Position numbers and translations under genes: made by a program. DNA of 14,431 bases, taken from NCBI GenBank assembly GCA_022448765.1, contig JAKUTI010000043.1, positions 1-14,431 on the forward strand. Reading direction: 5' to 3'. Each line of letters opens with the position of its first letter. The first letter of the stretch is position 1. Origin of the DNA: Pseudomonadales bacterium (GTDB lineage: Bacteria > Pseudomonadota > Gammaproteobacteria > Pseudomonadales > Azotimanducaceae). This document shows positions 6,913 through 14,431 of this stretch, one piece after another. The notes beneath the pieces were generated by a model. That model ran no database searches. It had not been told where the DNA came from and saw only the letters and a list, made by a program, of their open reading frames with translations.

Positions 6913-7689
6913 ATGAAAAACGTCCAAATATCGAAGTTGTCGACGTCGTTGATTGCACTTTCATTTCTGGTGCTATCGACCAGTGCAGGAGCAACCGTCG
7001 TCAACGATATCTTTAAGGTCGCAGAGCAGATTAATGCTCAGGCTAAAGCGTCCCAAGTCAAGATTGATGCCACAACCGAACAAACACGAGAGCTTTACGC
7101 CGATTACAAAGTGGTTCTAAAGGAAATAGAAGGCCTGCAGGTGTACAACCGTCAACTCGAACGACAGATCGCGGTTCAAGAGCGCGAGATGGCTGAGTTG
7201 GCCGCTTCGATCGACAGAGTTACGGAGGTCGAACGCCAGGTCATGCCACTTATGCTACGTATGATCGAGGGTCTGGATCAATTTGTTGGATTGGATATCC
7301 CGTTCCGGTTTGACGAACGTCAAGAGCGTGTCGACCGGTTACGGACGATTATGGATCGCGCGGATGTTGCGGTATCAGAGAAATTCAGCCAAGTGCTTGG
7401 CGCGTACCAGATTGAGAACGAATACGGCCGGACGCTCGAGGCCTACAGCGACACCATCAATCTGAACGGTTCCGACATTATCGTTGACTTGTTAAAAGTC
7501 GGACGAGTTGCGCTCGTTTGGCAATCTAAGGATCGCGAAATAACCGGGTGGTACAACAGGCAGACGAAGCGATACGAAGAGATCGACGAATCCGACTACG
7601 CCACGTCCGTGAGTCGGGGGATCAAAATGGCTCGCAAACAACTGACGGCCGGCTTATTCGCCGTGCCCGTTATCGCACCGGAGTCTTGA
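6913..7689 (+). CDS. DUF3450 family periplasmic protein of the TonB2 operon
   Basis: A 258-residue exported protein. Residues 1-27 are a signal peptide ending in SAGA. A long coiled coil follows (about 35-105: TTEQTRELYADYKVVLKEIEGL..., RQLERQIAVQEREMAELAASID), then the family's marker MPLMLRMIEGLDQFVGLDIPFRFDER and a C-terminal part with KVGRVALVWQSKD. DUF3450 (PF11932) genes usually head TtpC-ExbB-ExbD-TonB operons in marine gammaproteobacteria; the function is not established, but the context suggests a periplasmic accessory of the TonB2 complex. The frame runs further upstream to 6868, but the ATG at 6913 has AGGAAG just before it and yields the signal peptide. The next gene begins two bases after its stop. 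Confidence 0.9.
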   Translation: MKNVQISKLSTSLIALSFLVLSTSAGATVVNDIFKVAEQINAQAKASQVKIDATTEQTRELYADYKVVLKEIEGLQVYNRQLERQIAVQEREMAELAASIDRVTEVERQVMPLMLRMIEGLDQFVGLDIPFRFDERQERVDRLRTIMDRADVAVSEKFSQVLGAYQIENEYGRTLEAYSDTINLNGSDIIVDLLKVGRVALVWQSKDREITGWYNRQTKRYEEIDESDYATSVSRGIKMARKQLTAGLFAVPVIAPES

Positions 7690-7691
7690 GC

Positions 7692-9155
7692 ATGAAACTA
7701 AGATATCGAATTAATCAGGGCATGCTCGTCGCACTCGTTGGACTAGTGGCAACCGCCGTTTATGCAGAAGAGTCAGCGACCGAAGAAAGTGCCGTCATAC
7801 AGGTGGGACTTGACGTCGTGCCTGCAGACACCCTGGGCGACCTCCTAAAGAACGTGGAAGAACGTCGCGTTGTTGAAAGCCGTGAGAACGTGCAGCGGGA
7901 ACGGGACTTTCTCGCCAGAAAGGCGAACCAACAAAGCATGCTGGACGATGCAGAAGCTGAAAAACGGCGTGAGGAGCTCCGCAGTGAGCGACTCGAAACC
8001 CAATTCGAAGAGAACGAAATTCGTATCGGTGACATGTCGGAGCAGCTCGACAAACGCCTTGGGTCGCTGCGTGAACTGTTTGGCGTACTGCAACAGGTTG
8101 CAGGCGACACCCGTGGCGTCTTTGAAGGGTCGATCGTCAGTGCCCAGTACCCGGGCCGTGGTGAACCTCTGGGGGAACTGGCCGCCAAGATGGGTAGTGC
8201 CACGCAATTGGCCTCCATTGAGGAGATGTCGGAATTGTGGGAAGCGCTGCAGCAGGAGATGAATCGGACCGGCGAGGTTTCCCGATTTACCACCACCGTT
8301 AACCGACTCGACGGCATTCAAGAACAAAGGGAAGTGGTGCGGGTTGGGGCGTTTAATATCGTTGGTGAAGACGGGTACTTGAATTACGACATTGACGTTG
8401 GTGCTCTAGTGGATTTGGCGCGACAACCCTCAAGCGAGTTTCAGGGCACGGCCGAAGATCTCTTCAGTGCCGACCGCGGCGACATGGTGCCATTGGCCAT
8501 TGACCCGACCAGAGGTTCGTTGTTAAGCCTTGAAGTCGAAAAGGCGACATTGGGCGAACAAGTCGGATCCATCACCAAAGGCTTTGTAAATGGTCAAGGC
8601 GGGATCATGGGCGCGATTATCATCTGGGTTGGCATCATCGGTGTATTACTTGCGCTCTGGCGTCTGGTCGATCTTTCACTGGTGGGCAGTAAAGTGAACC
8701 AGCAACGTGACAACGCTGATACGCCCAGTGACGACAACCCGCTTGGAAGGGTCCTTAAGGTCCACGAAGACAATCGCGGGGTTGACGTCGAAACGCTCGA
8801 CCTCAAGCTTGGTGAGGCGATCCTTCAGGAAACACCGTCGATAACCAAATTCATCAACATTATTCAGGTGATTTCGGTGGTTGCTCCTCTCATGGGTCTG
8901 CTCGGTACCGTTATCGGGATGATTCAAACGTTCCAAGCAATCACACTCTTCGGGACCGGTGATCCTAAGATTATGGCGAGTGGTATTTCTATCGCCTTGA
9001 TGACGACGGTGTTGGGTCTCTGTGTTGCGATTCCGACCACGCTGCTGCACGCCATTTTGGCGCAACGTAGCCGTTCCGTAACGCACGTACTCGAAGAACA
9101 GGCCCAGGGTTTGATCGCGCAGCACGCCGAGGAATCCGGGCAGTCGCTCGGCTAA
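7692..9155 (+). CDS. ttpC: TtpC-like MotA/TolQ/ExbB proton channel protein with periplasmic coiled-coil extension
   Basis: A 487-residue protein. A signal peptide (residues 1-25, ending AVYA) leads into a long periplasmic part with a charged coiled coil (about 50-120). A first membrane helix lies near 304-325 (MGAIIIWVGIIGVLLALW), followed by a cytoplasmic loop and two more helices near 386-412 and 431-453 that carry the MotA/TolQ/ExbB signature (VVAPLMGLLGTVIGMIQTFQ; GISIALMTTVLGLCVAIPTTLLHA). This is the layout of TtpC, shown in Vibrio to be required for TonB2-dependent siderophore uptake. The frame is open upstream to 7548 inside the DUF3450 gene, but the ATG at 7692 has GGAG at a good distance and gives the signal peptide. 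It should work with the ExbB, ExbD and TonB encoded next, coupling the proton gradient to outer-membrane transport. Confidence 0.92.
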   Translation: MKLRYRINQGMLVALVGLVATAVYAEESATEESAVIQVGLDVVPADTLGDLLKNVEERRVVESRENVQRERDFLARKANQQSMLDDAEAEKRREELRSERLETQFEENEIRIGDMSEQLDKRLGSLRELFGVLQQVAGDTRGVFEGSIVSAQYPGRGEPLGELAAKMGSATQLASIEEMSELWEALQQEMNRTGEVSRFTTTVNRLDGIQEQREVVRVGAFNIVGEDGYLNYDIDVGALVDLARQPSSEFQGTAEDLFSADRGDMVPLAIDPTRGSLLSLEVEKATLGEQVGSITKGFVNGQGGIMGAIIIWVGIIGVLLALWRLVDLSLVGSKVNQQRDNADTPSDDNPLGRVLKVHEDNRGVDVETLDLKLGEAILQETPSITKFINIIQVISVVAPLMGLLGTVIGMIQTFQAITLFGTGDPKIMASGISIALMTTVLGLCVAIPTTLLHAILAQRSRSVTHVLEEQAQGLIAQHAEESGQSLG

Positions 9156-9161
9156 TCCGCC

Positions 9162-9692
9162 GTGGCCGATATTTATTACGCGATCGTTGGGTTCTTTGAA
9201 CTCGGCGGGAACGTCGTGTATTTCATCGCGGCGACGACATTTCTAATGTGGACGTTGTTGTTTGAGCGTATTTGGTATTTTTTCTTCGAGCACAAAGCCA
9301 TCGTCGACGGCGTGGTTGGCAAATGGAATGGCCGTGCCGAGCGCACTTCTTGGAGCGCTCGTGCGATACGAATGTCGGTCATTTCTGAAACAACACAAAT
9401 GATTCGCGGTAGTTTGCCGCTTATTCTCACCTGCATAACGCTGTGTCCGTTACTCGGTTTGCTGGGGACGGTGACCGGCATGATCTCGGTATTTGACGCC
9501 ATGGCGAGTCAAGGCGGGAATGCGCGATCGATGGCGGCAGGGGTATCACAGGCGACGATTCCGACAATGTGCGGAATGATTGCGTCGCTCACGGGCATCA
9601 TGGGTTCCACCTTTGTCCGTCGGAAAATTGATCAAGAAACTGAACTGTTGCAAGACCACTTGACCTTGGAAACGGTGGGGAGTCCCGTTTAA
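9162..9692 (+). CDS. exbB: ExbB-type proton channel subunit of the TonB2 system
   Basis: A short 176-residue MotA/TolQ/ExbB family protein, like the compact ExbB2 of Vibrio TonB2 systems and shorter than E. coli ExbB (244). Three membrane helices are visible: about 16-40, 84-111 with the conserved LLGLLGTVTGMISVF, and 131-150 (ATIPTMCGMIASLTGIMGS). It should form the pentameric channel that, with ExbD, powers TonB. The start is GTG, six bases after the ttpC stop and without a clear ribosome site, so translation probably depends on coupling. The exbD start overlaps its stop (TAATG). This is the second ExbB-like gene in a row; the pair differs in having or lacking the periplasmic extension. Confidence 0.93.
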   Translation: MADIYYAIVGFFELGGNVVYFIAATTFLMWTLLFERIWYFFFEHKAIVDGVVGKWNGRAERTSWSARAIRMSVISETTQMIRGSLPLILTCITLCPLLGLLGTVTGMISVFDAMASQGGNARSMAAGVSQATIPTMCGMIASLTGIMGSTFVRRKIDQETELLQDHLTLETVGSPV

Positions 9693-10099
9693 TGGCGCGC
9701 CGGATGAATCGATTTTCGGGGTCGTCGGATGATTCAGATATTAATCTGACGCCGATGCTGGATGTGGTGTTCATCATGCTCATTTTCTTCATTGTTACCG
9801 CGACCTTCATTAAGCAAGCGGGCATTGATGTCCTCCGGCCCGACGCGTTGACAGACTCGGCTAAACCGCTGGTAAGCGTCCTCGTCGCGATCGGACCGAA
9901 CGGGGATATCTGGATCGACAAGAACAAGGTTGATCCGGAGACGGTGCGTGCCCACATCGAGCGGTTGCACGCAGAAAATCCGAAGGGAGGAATCGTTATT
10001 CAGGCGGATCGATTGGCTAAGTACGAACGCTTGAAGGGCGTGCTAGATGCGGCCCGTGGTGCGGGCGTGACCGAAGTCGCGATATCAACTGAGGACTAG
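9692..10099 (+). CDS. exbD: ExbD biopolymer transport protein
   Basis: A 135-residue single-pass inner-membrane protein of the ExbD/TolR family. The short cytoplasmic N-terminus leads into INLTPMLDVVFIMLIFFIVTATFI (about 17-40), with the membrane aspartate Asp24 at the position of the proton-carrying Asp25 of E. coli ExbD. The periplasmic domain (about 45-135) has the family's VAIGPNGDIWIDKNKVD and GGIVIQADRLAKYERLKGVLDAARGAGVTEVAISTE. It forms the proton path with ExbB and passes energy to TonB. Start and stop overlap with exbB by one base (TAATG). The tonB start follows 14 bases downstream. Confidence 0.95.
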   Translation: MARRMNRFSGSSDDSDINLTPMLDVVFIMLIFFIVTATFIKQAGIDVLRPDALTDSAKPLVSVLVAIGPNGDIWIDKNKVDPETVRAHIERLHAENPKGGIVIQADRLAKYERLKGVLDAARGAGVTEVAISTED

Positions 10100-10113
10100 T
10101 CGAGGTTACCGCT

Positions 10114-10716
10114 TTGGTTAAACGATACTCTGTTAGTCTTGTGGTCGGTGCGATCGTCACCGTCGTCCTGCTTTTTATCATGCAGGCGGTCATCAGTACG
10201 GACGAAAGCGGGTTGAACGAAGCCAAAGGCGGGAAAATTCTCGACTTCGTTCGATTGCAAGAGGACGAGGAGCTTATCGTCAAACAACGTAAGCCCAAGC
10301 CCCCCCCCCCGCCGGACGAGCCGCCACCCAACATGCCGAAACCAACCTTTGATGCCACGACTTCGCAAGGTGTCGAGATAGGCGTGGTGCAAGTGGATGT
10401 GAATGTGAATATTCAAGGAACCGGTGGATTTTCGTCGGACGGTGAGTATTTGCCAATTGTTAAGGTGGCACCCATGTATCCGCGACGTGCAGCAGCACGA
10501 GGCATCGAGGGATACGTGTTATTGGAGTTCACCGTGACTAAAACGGGCGCCGTTCGAGATCCGAGGGTCCTTGAATCGAAACCGCCCGGTATCTTCGATC
10601 GGGCCGCAATGAACGCGTCGCTCAAGTTCAAATATAAACCGAAGGTCGTCAATGGTGAGCCCATTGAGGTCAGCGGTGTTCGGAATCGAATCACCTTCGA
10701 GTTAACGGACGCCTAG
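10114..10716 (+). CDS. tonB: TonB2-type energy transducer
   Basis: A 200-residue TonB protein: a membrane anchor (about 7-27), a short proline-rich stretch (KPKPPPPPDEPPPNMPKP, 60-77), a linker, and a C-terminal TonB domain (about 112-198) with IVKVAPMYPRRAAARGIEGYV and the closing VRNRITFEL. It spans the periplasm to energise TonB-dependent receptors. The linker is much shorter than in E. coli TonB (239 residues), and the anchor has no histidine where E. coli TonB has His20, both in keeping with TonB2-type proteins. The start is TTG with GAGGT seven bases before it; no ATG lies near enough to preserve the anchor. The proline codons include a run of 11 C (10300-10310), a potential slippage site. 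Confidence 0.93.
   Translation: MVKRYSVSLVVGAIVTVVLLFIMQAVISTDESGLNEAKGGKILDFVRLQEDEELIVKQRKPKPPPPPDEPPPNMPKPTFDATTSQGVEIGVVQVDVNVNIQGTGGFSSDGEYLPIVKVAPMYPRRAAARGIEGYVLLEFTVTKTGAVRDPRVLESKPPGIFDRAAMNASLKFKYKPKVVNGEPIEVSGVRNRITFELTDA
10300..10310 (+). repeat. 11-base poly-C homopolymer inside tonB
   Basis: Eleven consecutive C residues encode part of the Pro5 run of the TonB linker (CCC CCC CCC CC-G). Homopolymer C tracts of this length are prone to replication slippage and to sequencing error. A one-base change would shift the frame before the receptor-contacting C-terminal domain. Confidence 0.95.
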
Positions 10717-10727
10717 GGGGGGACCCT

Positions 10728-12095
10728 GTGAAGAAACTATCAATCTTTCTTATAGCGGCTTTTCTGCTCGAATTTGGGGGAAACGCCCTGCGTCAAGAGA
10801 CCGGCCTTCAACTGGTACCGTCGATAGATTCCGTGGCCTTTGCGGCTGAAGAAAGAAAGCGAAGAAAAGCCCGTCGTGTACCAAACATCTCGGAGATGAC
10901 CTTCCGGCGACTCGCGCAAGCGCAGGAACTGATGGATCTCAAAGAATACGACGCCGCCTTGGAAGTGCTGATCGAGATGGAAAAGCGTAGCCGTCGCTAC
11001 AACGGCAATGAACTGGGTCAGGTTTATTCGATGTTCGCCTTCATCATGTTTTCGAAGGAGGACAACCCGCGAACCATCCAATATTACGAAAAAGTATTGG
11101 AGCAAGGGGACGACATTACTGAAGGGCTTGAACACGGCACCATGTTTTCGCTCGCTCAGCTCTATTTTGTTGAAGAGGAATACCAACGATCCCTCGACAT
11201 GATGAATCGTTGGCTGATCAAGAAAGCGGACTTTGGCGAGGACCCGGGCCCTAATCCGCGTTACTTCATGGGACAGGTCTACTACGCCATGAAAGACTAC
11301 CCGGGTGCGACCAAACAGATTGAGCTGGCCATCACCATGGCTGAAGAACGCAACATGCTTCCCATTAAGGAAAACTGGTGGCAACTCCTCCGCTTTCTCT
11401 ATTTCGAACAAGACAACTGGGACCGAGTGCTAGAAATTTTGCATGTGCTGGTTCGAGACTATCCAAAGCGTGACTACTGGGTGCAATTGGCCGGGATATA
11501 CGGGCAAGAAGGGTATGAACGCGAACAAGTTCTAGCGATGGAGGTCGCTCACGCCGGCGGATACCTGGATCGGGAGCGAGACGTTCTCAACTACGGCGGC
11601 CTTTTGATGCAAGAAGAAGTCCCCTACCGGGCGGCCAAGTGGATGCAGGTGGGATTCGACGAAGAACTGGTGGAAGCGACAGCGAAGAACTTGCAAAGTT
11701 TGGGACAGGCCTACCAGATTGCACAAGACGTAGACGATGCTATTCCTATCCTGGAAGGAGCTGGCAAGTTGTCGGATGACGGCGAAATTTTCTCGAGGCT
11801 GTCGCAACTCTATCTGGAGAAGGATGAGTACAAGAAGTGCACAGATGCAGCCGATAGCGCACTCGAGAAAGGGGTCGATCGCGAGTACAACACGGAGATT
11901 GTCTTGGGGATGTGCTTGTTTAATCGGGATCGGTTGACCCAGGCGCGCAAGACCTTCGTGACCGCGCGCCGGCACGCGCGGGCTGATAAGAATGAGTCGG
12001 TCGAGCGCATCTGTAACCAGTGGATCACCTACATCGACCGGGACAGGATTCGACGCGACGAGTTGGCCAAGGCAGAGGCCGAATTCGCGGGTTGA
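10728..12095 (+). CDS. Exported tetratricopeptide-repeat protein of the TonB2 operon
   Basis: A 455-residue helical-repeat protein. The N-terminus has a signal-like segment (MKKLSIFLIAAFLL), and a candidate cleavage site SVAFAA near residue 40, unusually far from the hydrophobic core; GGNA near 20 is an alternative. TPR-like units follow from about residue 60, for example RLAQAQELMDLKEYDAALEVLIEME, ARYFVEEEYQRSLDMMNRWL-type units and YYAMKDYPGATKQIELAITMAEE, and continue to the C-terminus. It probably acts as a periplasmic scaffold. TPR genes commonly end ttpC-exbB-exbD-tonB operons in marine gammaproteobacteria and some are needed for TonB2-dependent uptake, but the partner here is unknown. 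The start is GTG with a strong AGGGGGGA, eleven bases after the tonB stop. It is the last gene of the operon. Confidence 0.85.
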   Translation: MKKLSIFLIAAFLLEFGGNALRQETGLQLVPSIDSVAFAAEERKRRKARRVPNISEMTFRRLAQAQELMDLKEYDAALEVLIEMEKRSRRYNGNELGQVYSMFAFIMFSKEDNPRTIQYYEKVLEQGDDITEGLEHGTMFSLAQLYFVEEEYQRSLDMMNRWLIKKADFGEDPGPNPRYFMGQVYYAMKDYPGATKQIELAITMAEERNMLPIKENWWQLLRFLYFEQDNWDRVLEILHVLVRDYPKRDYWVQLAGIYGQEGYEREQVLAMEVAHAGGYLDRERDVLNYGGLLMQEEVPYRAAKWMQVGFDEELVEATAKNLQSLGQAYQIAQDVDDAIPILEGAGKLSDDGEIFSRLSQLYLEKDEYKKCTDAADSALEKGVDREYNTEIVLGMCLFNRDRLTQARKTFVTARRHARADKNESVERICNQWITYIDRDRIRRDELAKAEAEFAG

Positions 12096-12153
12096 TTCGT
12101 TGCGGTCAAACCGCGTAGGTTAATCATTCTCAATCACTAGACGGGCGCGGGCG

Positions 12154-12783
12154 GTGTTTACCGGAATTGTTCAAAGCGTATGCCCTGTCGTTTCGTGCGA
12201 AACTCAAGCTGGAGTCACGCGTCTTGCCGTTGACTTGGGTGAACTCGCTAACGGTCTCAAGGCGGGCGCGTCGGTTGCGGTGAACGGCGTGTGTGTCACG
12301 GTCACAGAAATCGATGCGTTATTGGTTGGTTTTGATCTCATCAAAGAAACAGTCGAACTCTCGAATCTAGGTGATCTTGCTAAAGGTAATGCCGTAAACG
12401 TTGAGCGCTCTTTACGTTTAGGCGACGAGATCGGTGGTCACATGCTTTCCGGCCATATCGCTGGCGTGGCCGTTGTCACGGGTGTAACGGCTGATGACGG
12501 ACACCGGCTGGTGACGATGAGGGTTCCCACGGAGTGGATGGCCTACCTTATGCTCAAGGGCTTTGTTGCGCTTAATGGGGCTAGCCTAACCATCGCCGAT
12601 ATCGATCGAGCAGCCGCGACGATAGCGGTCAGTCTAATACCGGAGACCCTGGCGCGGACGACCTATAGTCGTGTCGAAGTCGGGGATCGGATCAATCTGG
12701 AAGTGGATTCCCAGACCCAAGCGATCGTCGACACGGTTCGAACGGCCCTACAAGATGAAAGCTGGCGTGAGGCAATCCGCTAG
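12154..12783 (+). CDS. ribE: Riboflavin synthase (alpha subunit)
   Basis: A 209-residue cytoplasmic enzyme that dismutates two 6,7-dimethyl-8-ribityllumazine molecules into riboflavin and a pyrimidine, the last step of riboflavin synthesis. It has the invariant N-terminus MFTGIVQ and the two lumazine-binding barrels: first GASVAVNGVCVTVT and NVERSLRLGDEIGGHMLSGHI, second KGFVALNGASLTI and SLIPETLARTT, ending INLEVDSQTQAIVDTV. The motifs match the E. coli RibC subtype rather than the Bacillus one. The GTG at 12154 is fixed by the conserved N-terminus; no good ribosome site precedes it. The 58 bases between it and the TPR gene are too short to hold an FMN riboswitch, and no other riboflavin genes are in view. 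The hydrolase gene overlaps its 3' end. Confidence 0.96.
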   Translation: MFTGIVQSVCPVVSCETQAGVTRLAVDLGELANGLKAGASVAVNGVCVTVTEIDALLVGFDLIKETVELSNLGDLAKGNAVNVERSLRLGDEIGGHMLSGHIAGVAVVTGVTADDGHRLVTMRVPTEWMAYLMLKGFVALNGASLTIADIDRAAATIAVSLIPETLARTTYSRVEVGDRINLEVDSQTQAIVDTVRTALQDESWREAIR

Positions 12784-14233
12784 ATCTCATCTCGTTGCAC
12801 GCTCGCGATGGTGGCGACGAAGGTGGAGTGGGCTGTTGACACCTCTTTTTTTCCTGGGTTGTGGGCCGGCTAACGACTTGAGTGAGGCCTCCTTTGATTC
12901 CGTGGCTCATCATCGGGTTGTTGGTGTTTGGGAAGGCTCGCTAGCGCAAGTTAATCTGCGAATCGTCGTCCACATCGCCGATGAGGAGGGCGCCCTTATG
13001 GTTCGGTTCGATAGTCCGGACCAGAACGCGTATGGCATTGCTGCTGACAGTGTTGCCTTCGATAGTGTCCGGCTCTCGTTCCGTGTCGATTCGATCAACG
13101 CAAGTTATACAGGGACACTCAGCGATGACGGTTCAACGATTCAAGGTCGATGGGAGCAATCGTTGGTTCTCGATCTTGATCTGAAGCGGGCGGATAAGTA
13201 CTCGGTTCAACACCGCAAGCAAAATCCAACCCCGCCATTTCCCTACGAGATCGAAGACGTAGTTTTTTCCGGCGGAGCACCTGGTGTCACCTTGGCGGGC
13301 ACCCTCACGTTGCCCGCTGAAACGGACGAGGCTCCCGTCGTCGTTCTGGTGACGGGATCGGGCGCGCATGATAGAGACGAAACTATTGTGGGTCATAAAC
13401 CCTTCTGGGTGTTGGCCGATTATCTGACCCGGCAGGGTATTGGCGTACTTCGCTACGACGATCGTGGGTTTGGGCAATCGACGGGGAACATCGCCACGGC
13501 GACGACGGCGGATTTTGCCGATGATGCTCACGCCGCGGTGTCTTACCTCGGGAGTAGGACCGATATTGTTACCAGTCGAATCGGCGTGGTTGGACACAGT
13601 GAAGGTGGAAACGTCGTTTCCATGTTAGCCGGGCGCGAAGCGCCAATTGCGTGCGGCGTGTTAATGGCGGCCCCTGCCGTGTCGGGAGAACACATTCATC
13701 AGCGGCAAGTACGGCTGATCATTGAACGGCAGCCATTCCCCATTTCGGCGGACCTTATTGAAAAGCTCGCCGCAATGAATCGATCGCTTTATCGCGCTGC
13801 TAGAACAAACGTGGGCCTTGACGACCGTCGCTCGCTTGCGAGGGACGCCTATCGATCCGCGCTGCAAGGATTCGACGAGGTCGAAAGAAAACTGTTGTAC
13901 CTCGACGACGAAGTCCAAGTCGATGCGATCGTGACGGATTGGTTTCGTTATTTCTTGGACTACGATCCGCGCGATGACCTTGAAGCATTGAAAATCCCGC
14001 TGCTCGCTCTGTACGGTGCGTTGGACCTCCAAGTTCCGCCCGAGCAAAGCGTTCCGGTGCTAGAAAAAATCAACGCCCAGCACGGGAAGATCGAGATAAT
14101 GACCTTTCCGGAGCTGAACCATCTCTTTCAACACGCGACGACGGGTCTGCCATCGGAATACGCGACAATCGAAGAAACGTTAGCGCTCGACGTAATGCGT
14201 ACGATGAAAGACTGGATCCTAGCCAATTGTTGA
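12755..14233 (+). CDS. Alpha/beta hydrolase lipoprotein with N-terminal beta domain
   Basis: A 492-residue predicted envelope hydrolase. The N-terminus is arginine-rich (RSRWWRRRW) and followed by LLTPLFFLGC, with Cys36 as a likely lipidation site, though Phe at -3 is not the usual lipobox residue. Residues about 50-150 form a small beta domain (VVGVWEGSLAQVNLRIVVHIAD..., DSPDQNAYGIAADSV, YTGTLSDDGSTIQGRWEQ), a module often fused to such hydrolases. The catalytic domain has VTGSGAHDRDE and YDDRGFGQSTG, nucleophile Ser282 in GVVGHSEGGN, Asp424 in YGALDLQVPP and His456 in ELNHLFQ. The substrate is unknown; an esterase or peptidase-like role is typical. The frame opens at 12671, but the ATG at 12755, overlapping ribE by 29 bases, is the only reasonable start before the signal peptide. 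Confidence 0.85.
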   Translation: MKAGVRQSARSHLVARSRWWRRRWSGLLTPLFFLGCGPANDLSEASFDSVAHHRVVGVWEGSLAQVNLRIVVHIADEEGALMVRFDSPDQNAYGIAADSVAFDSVRLSFRVDSINASYTGTLSDDGSTIQGRWEQSLVLDLDLKRADKYSVQHRKQNPTPPFPYEIEDVVFSGGAPGVTLAGTLTLPAETDEAPVVVLVTGSGAHDRDETIVGHKPFWVLADYLTRQGIGVLRYDDRGFGQSTGNIATATTADFADDAHAAVSYLGSRTDIVTSRIGVVGHSEGGNVVSMLAGREAPIACGVLMAAPAVSGEHIHQRQVRLIIERQPFPISADLIEKLAAMNRSLYRAARTNVGLDDRRSLARDAYRSALQGFDEVERKLLYLDDEVQVDAIVTDWFRYFLDYDPRDDLEALKIPLLALYGALDLQVPPEQSVPVLEKINAQHGKIEIMTFPELNHLFQHATTGLPSEYATIEETLALDVMRTMKDWILANC

Positions 14234-14260
14234 CGTCCGAATCGTCTATTCTCTGAGCGG

Positions 14261-14330
14261 ATAAAGTGTTATTAAACACATATAAAACAAGGATATATAC
14301 AATATACCTAATAAAAAAGGTGGATTATAA
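14261..14330. other. AT-rich intergenic stretch
   Basis: By direct count 14 of these 70 bases are G or C (20 percent), far below the surrounding genes. It contains the direct repeat ATATAC (two copies, one base apart) and a weak five-base inverted repeat GTGTT-ATTA-AACAC at 14266-14279 with no following T-run, so I do not call a terminator. It lies immediately upstream of a promoter-like pair and could act as an UP element or a nucleoid-protein site. Confidence 0.55.
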
Positions 14331-14338
14331 GTCCAGAA

Positions 14339-14367
14339 GTGACGGTGAATTTTTGGTTTGGCATAAT
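14339..14367 (+). promoter_or_regulatory. Candidate sigma-70 promoter reading out of the window
   Basis: GTGACG (14339-14344, 4 of 6 to TTGACA), a 17-base spacer and CATAAT (14362-14367, 5 of 6 to TATAAT). It follows a very AT-rich stretch and precedes sequence with no open gene before the window ends. A chance match cannot be excluded. Confidence 0.35.
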
Positions 14368-14431
14368 CCTTGGTGTGCGACCCGCGTTTAAAGATCAGCT
14401 TCAGAACGCTTGGACGCAATCGAATTCTTTT

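Noticed and set aside
12096..12153. FMN riboswitch ahead of riboflavin synthase
   Set aside because: The gap is 58 bases, too short for the RFN element, and its conserved sequence is not present.
14266..14279. Terminator after the hydrolase gene
   Set aside because: The stem is five AT-rich pairs and no T-run follows.

Overview
The window looks like chromosomal DNA from a free-living, probably marine, gammaproteobacterium with moderate GC. Reasons: the riboflavin synthase is of the E. coli (RibC) subtype; there is a TtpC/ExbB2/ExbD2/TonB2-type energising operon led by a DUF3450 gene; and phoB and phoR have the enterobacterial/pseudomonad domain layout with an ATGA overlap. I see no insertion sequence, tRNA, rRNA, CRISPR array or phage gene. 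Several genes use TTG or GTG starts.

Region 1 (1-5592) is a phosphate module. Reading right, behind a Pho-box-like promoter, are a DUF47/PhoU-like protein and a PiT phosphate transporter. Reading left, behind a second and almost identical Pho-box-like promoter, are an OprP/OprO-type phosphate porin, the response regulator PhoB and the sensor kinase PhoR. The two transcription units converge between pit and phoR. The proposed flow is porin for outer-membrane entry, PiT for inner-membrane uptake, DUF47 as modulator, and PhoR/PhoB as sensor and switch. The striking oddity is that phoR is cut by one in-frame TGA; the frame is intact on both sides and every kinase motif survives downstream.

Region 2 (5593-6912) holds a dienelactone-hydrolase-family gene that overlaps a small secreted two-cysteine protein by ATGA, followed by about 315 bases with no convincing gene.

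Region 3 (6913-12095) is a compact six-gene operon: DUF3450 periplasmic coiled-coil protein, TtpC-like protein (periplasmic coiled coil fused to a MotA/TolQ/ExbB domain), ExbB, ExbD, a short TonB and an exported TPR protein. Genes are separated by -1 to 14 bases. Together they should form a proton-driven TonB2 complex powering outer-membrane TonB-dependent receptors. The tonB linker carries an 11-C homopolymer.

Region 4 (12154-14431) holds riboflavin synthase, overlapped by a lipoprotein alpha/beta hydrolase, and then a 20 percent GC stretch with a candidate promoter reading out of the window.

I did not find a wholly unknown system. The best leads are the TGA-split phoR, the paired Pho boxes (especially the one in front of a PiT transporter) and the poly-C tract in tonB.
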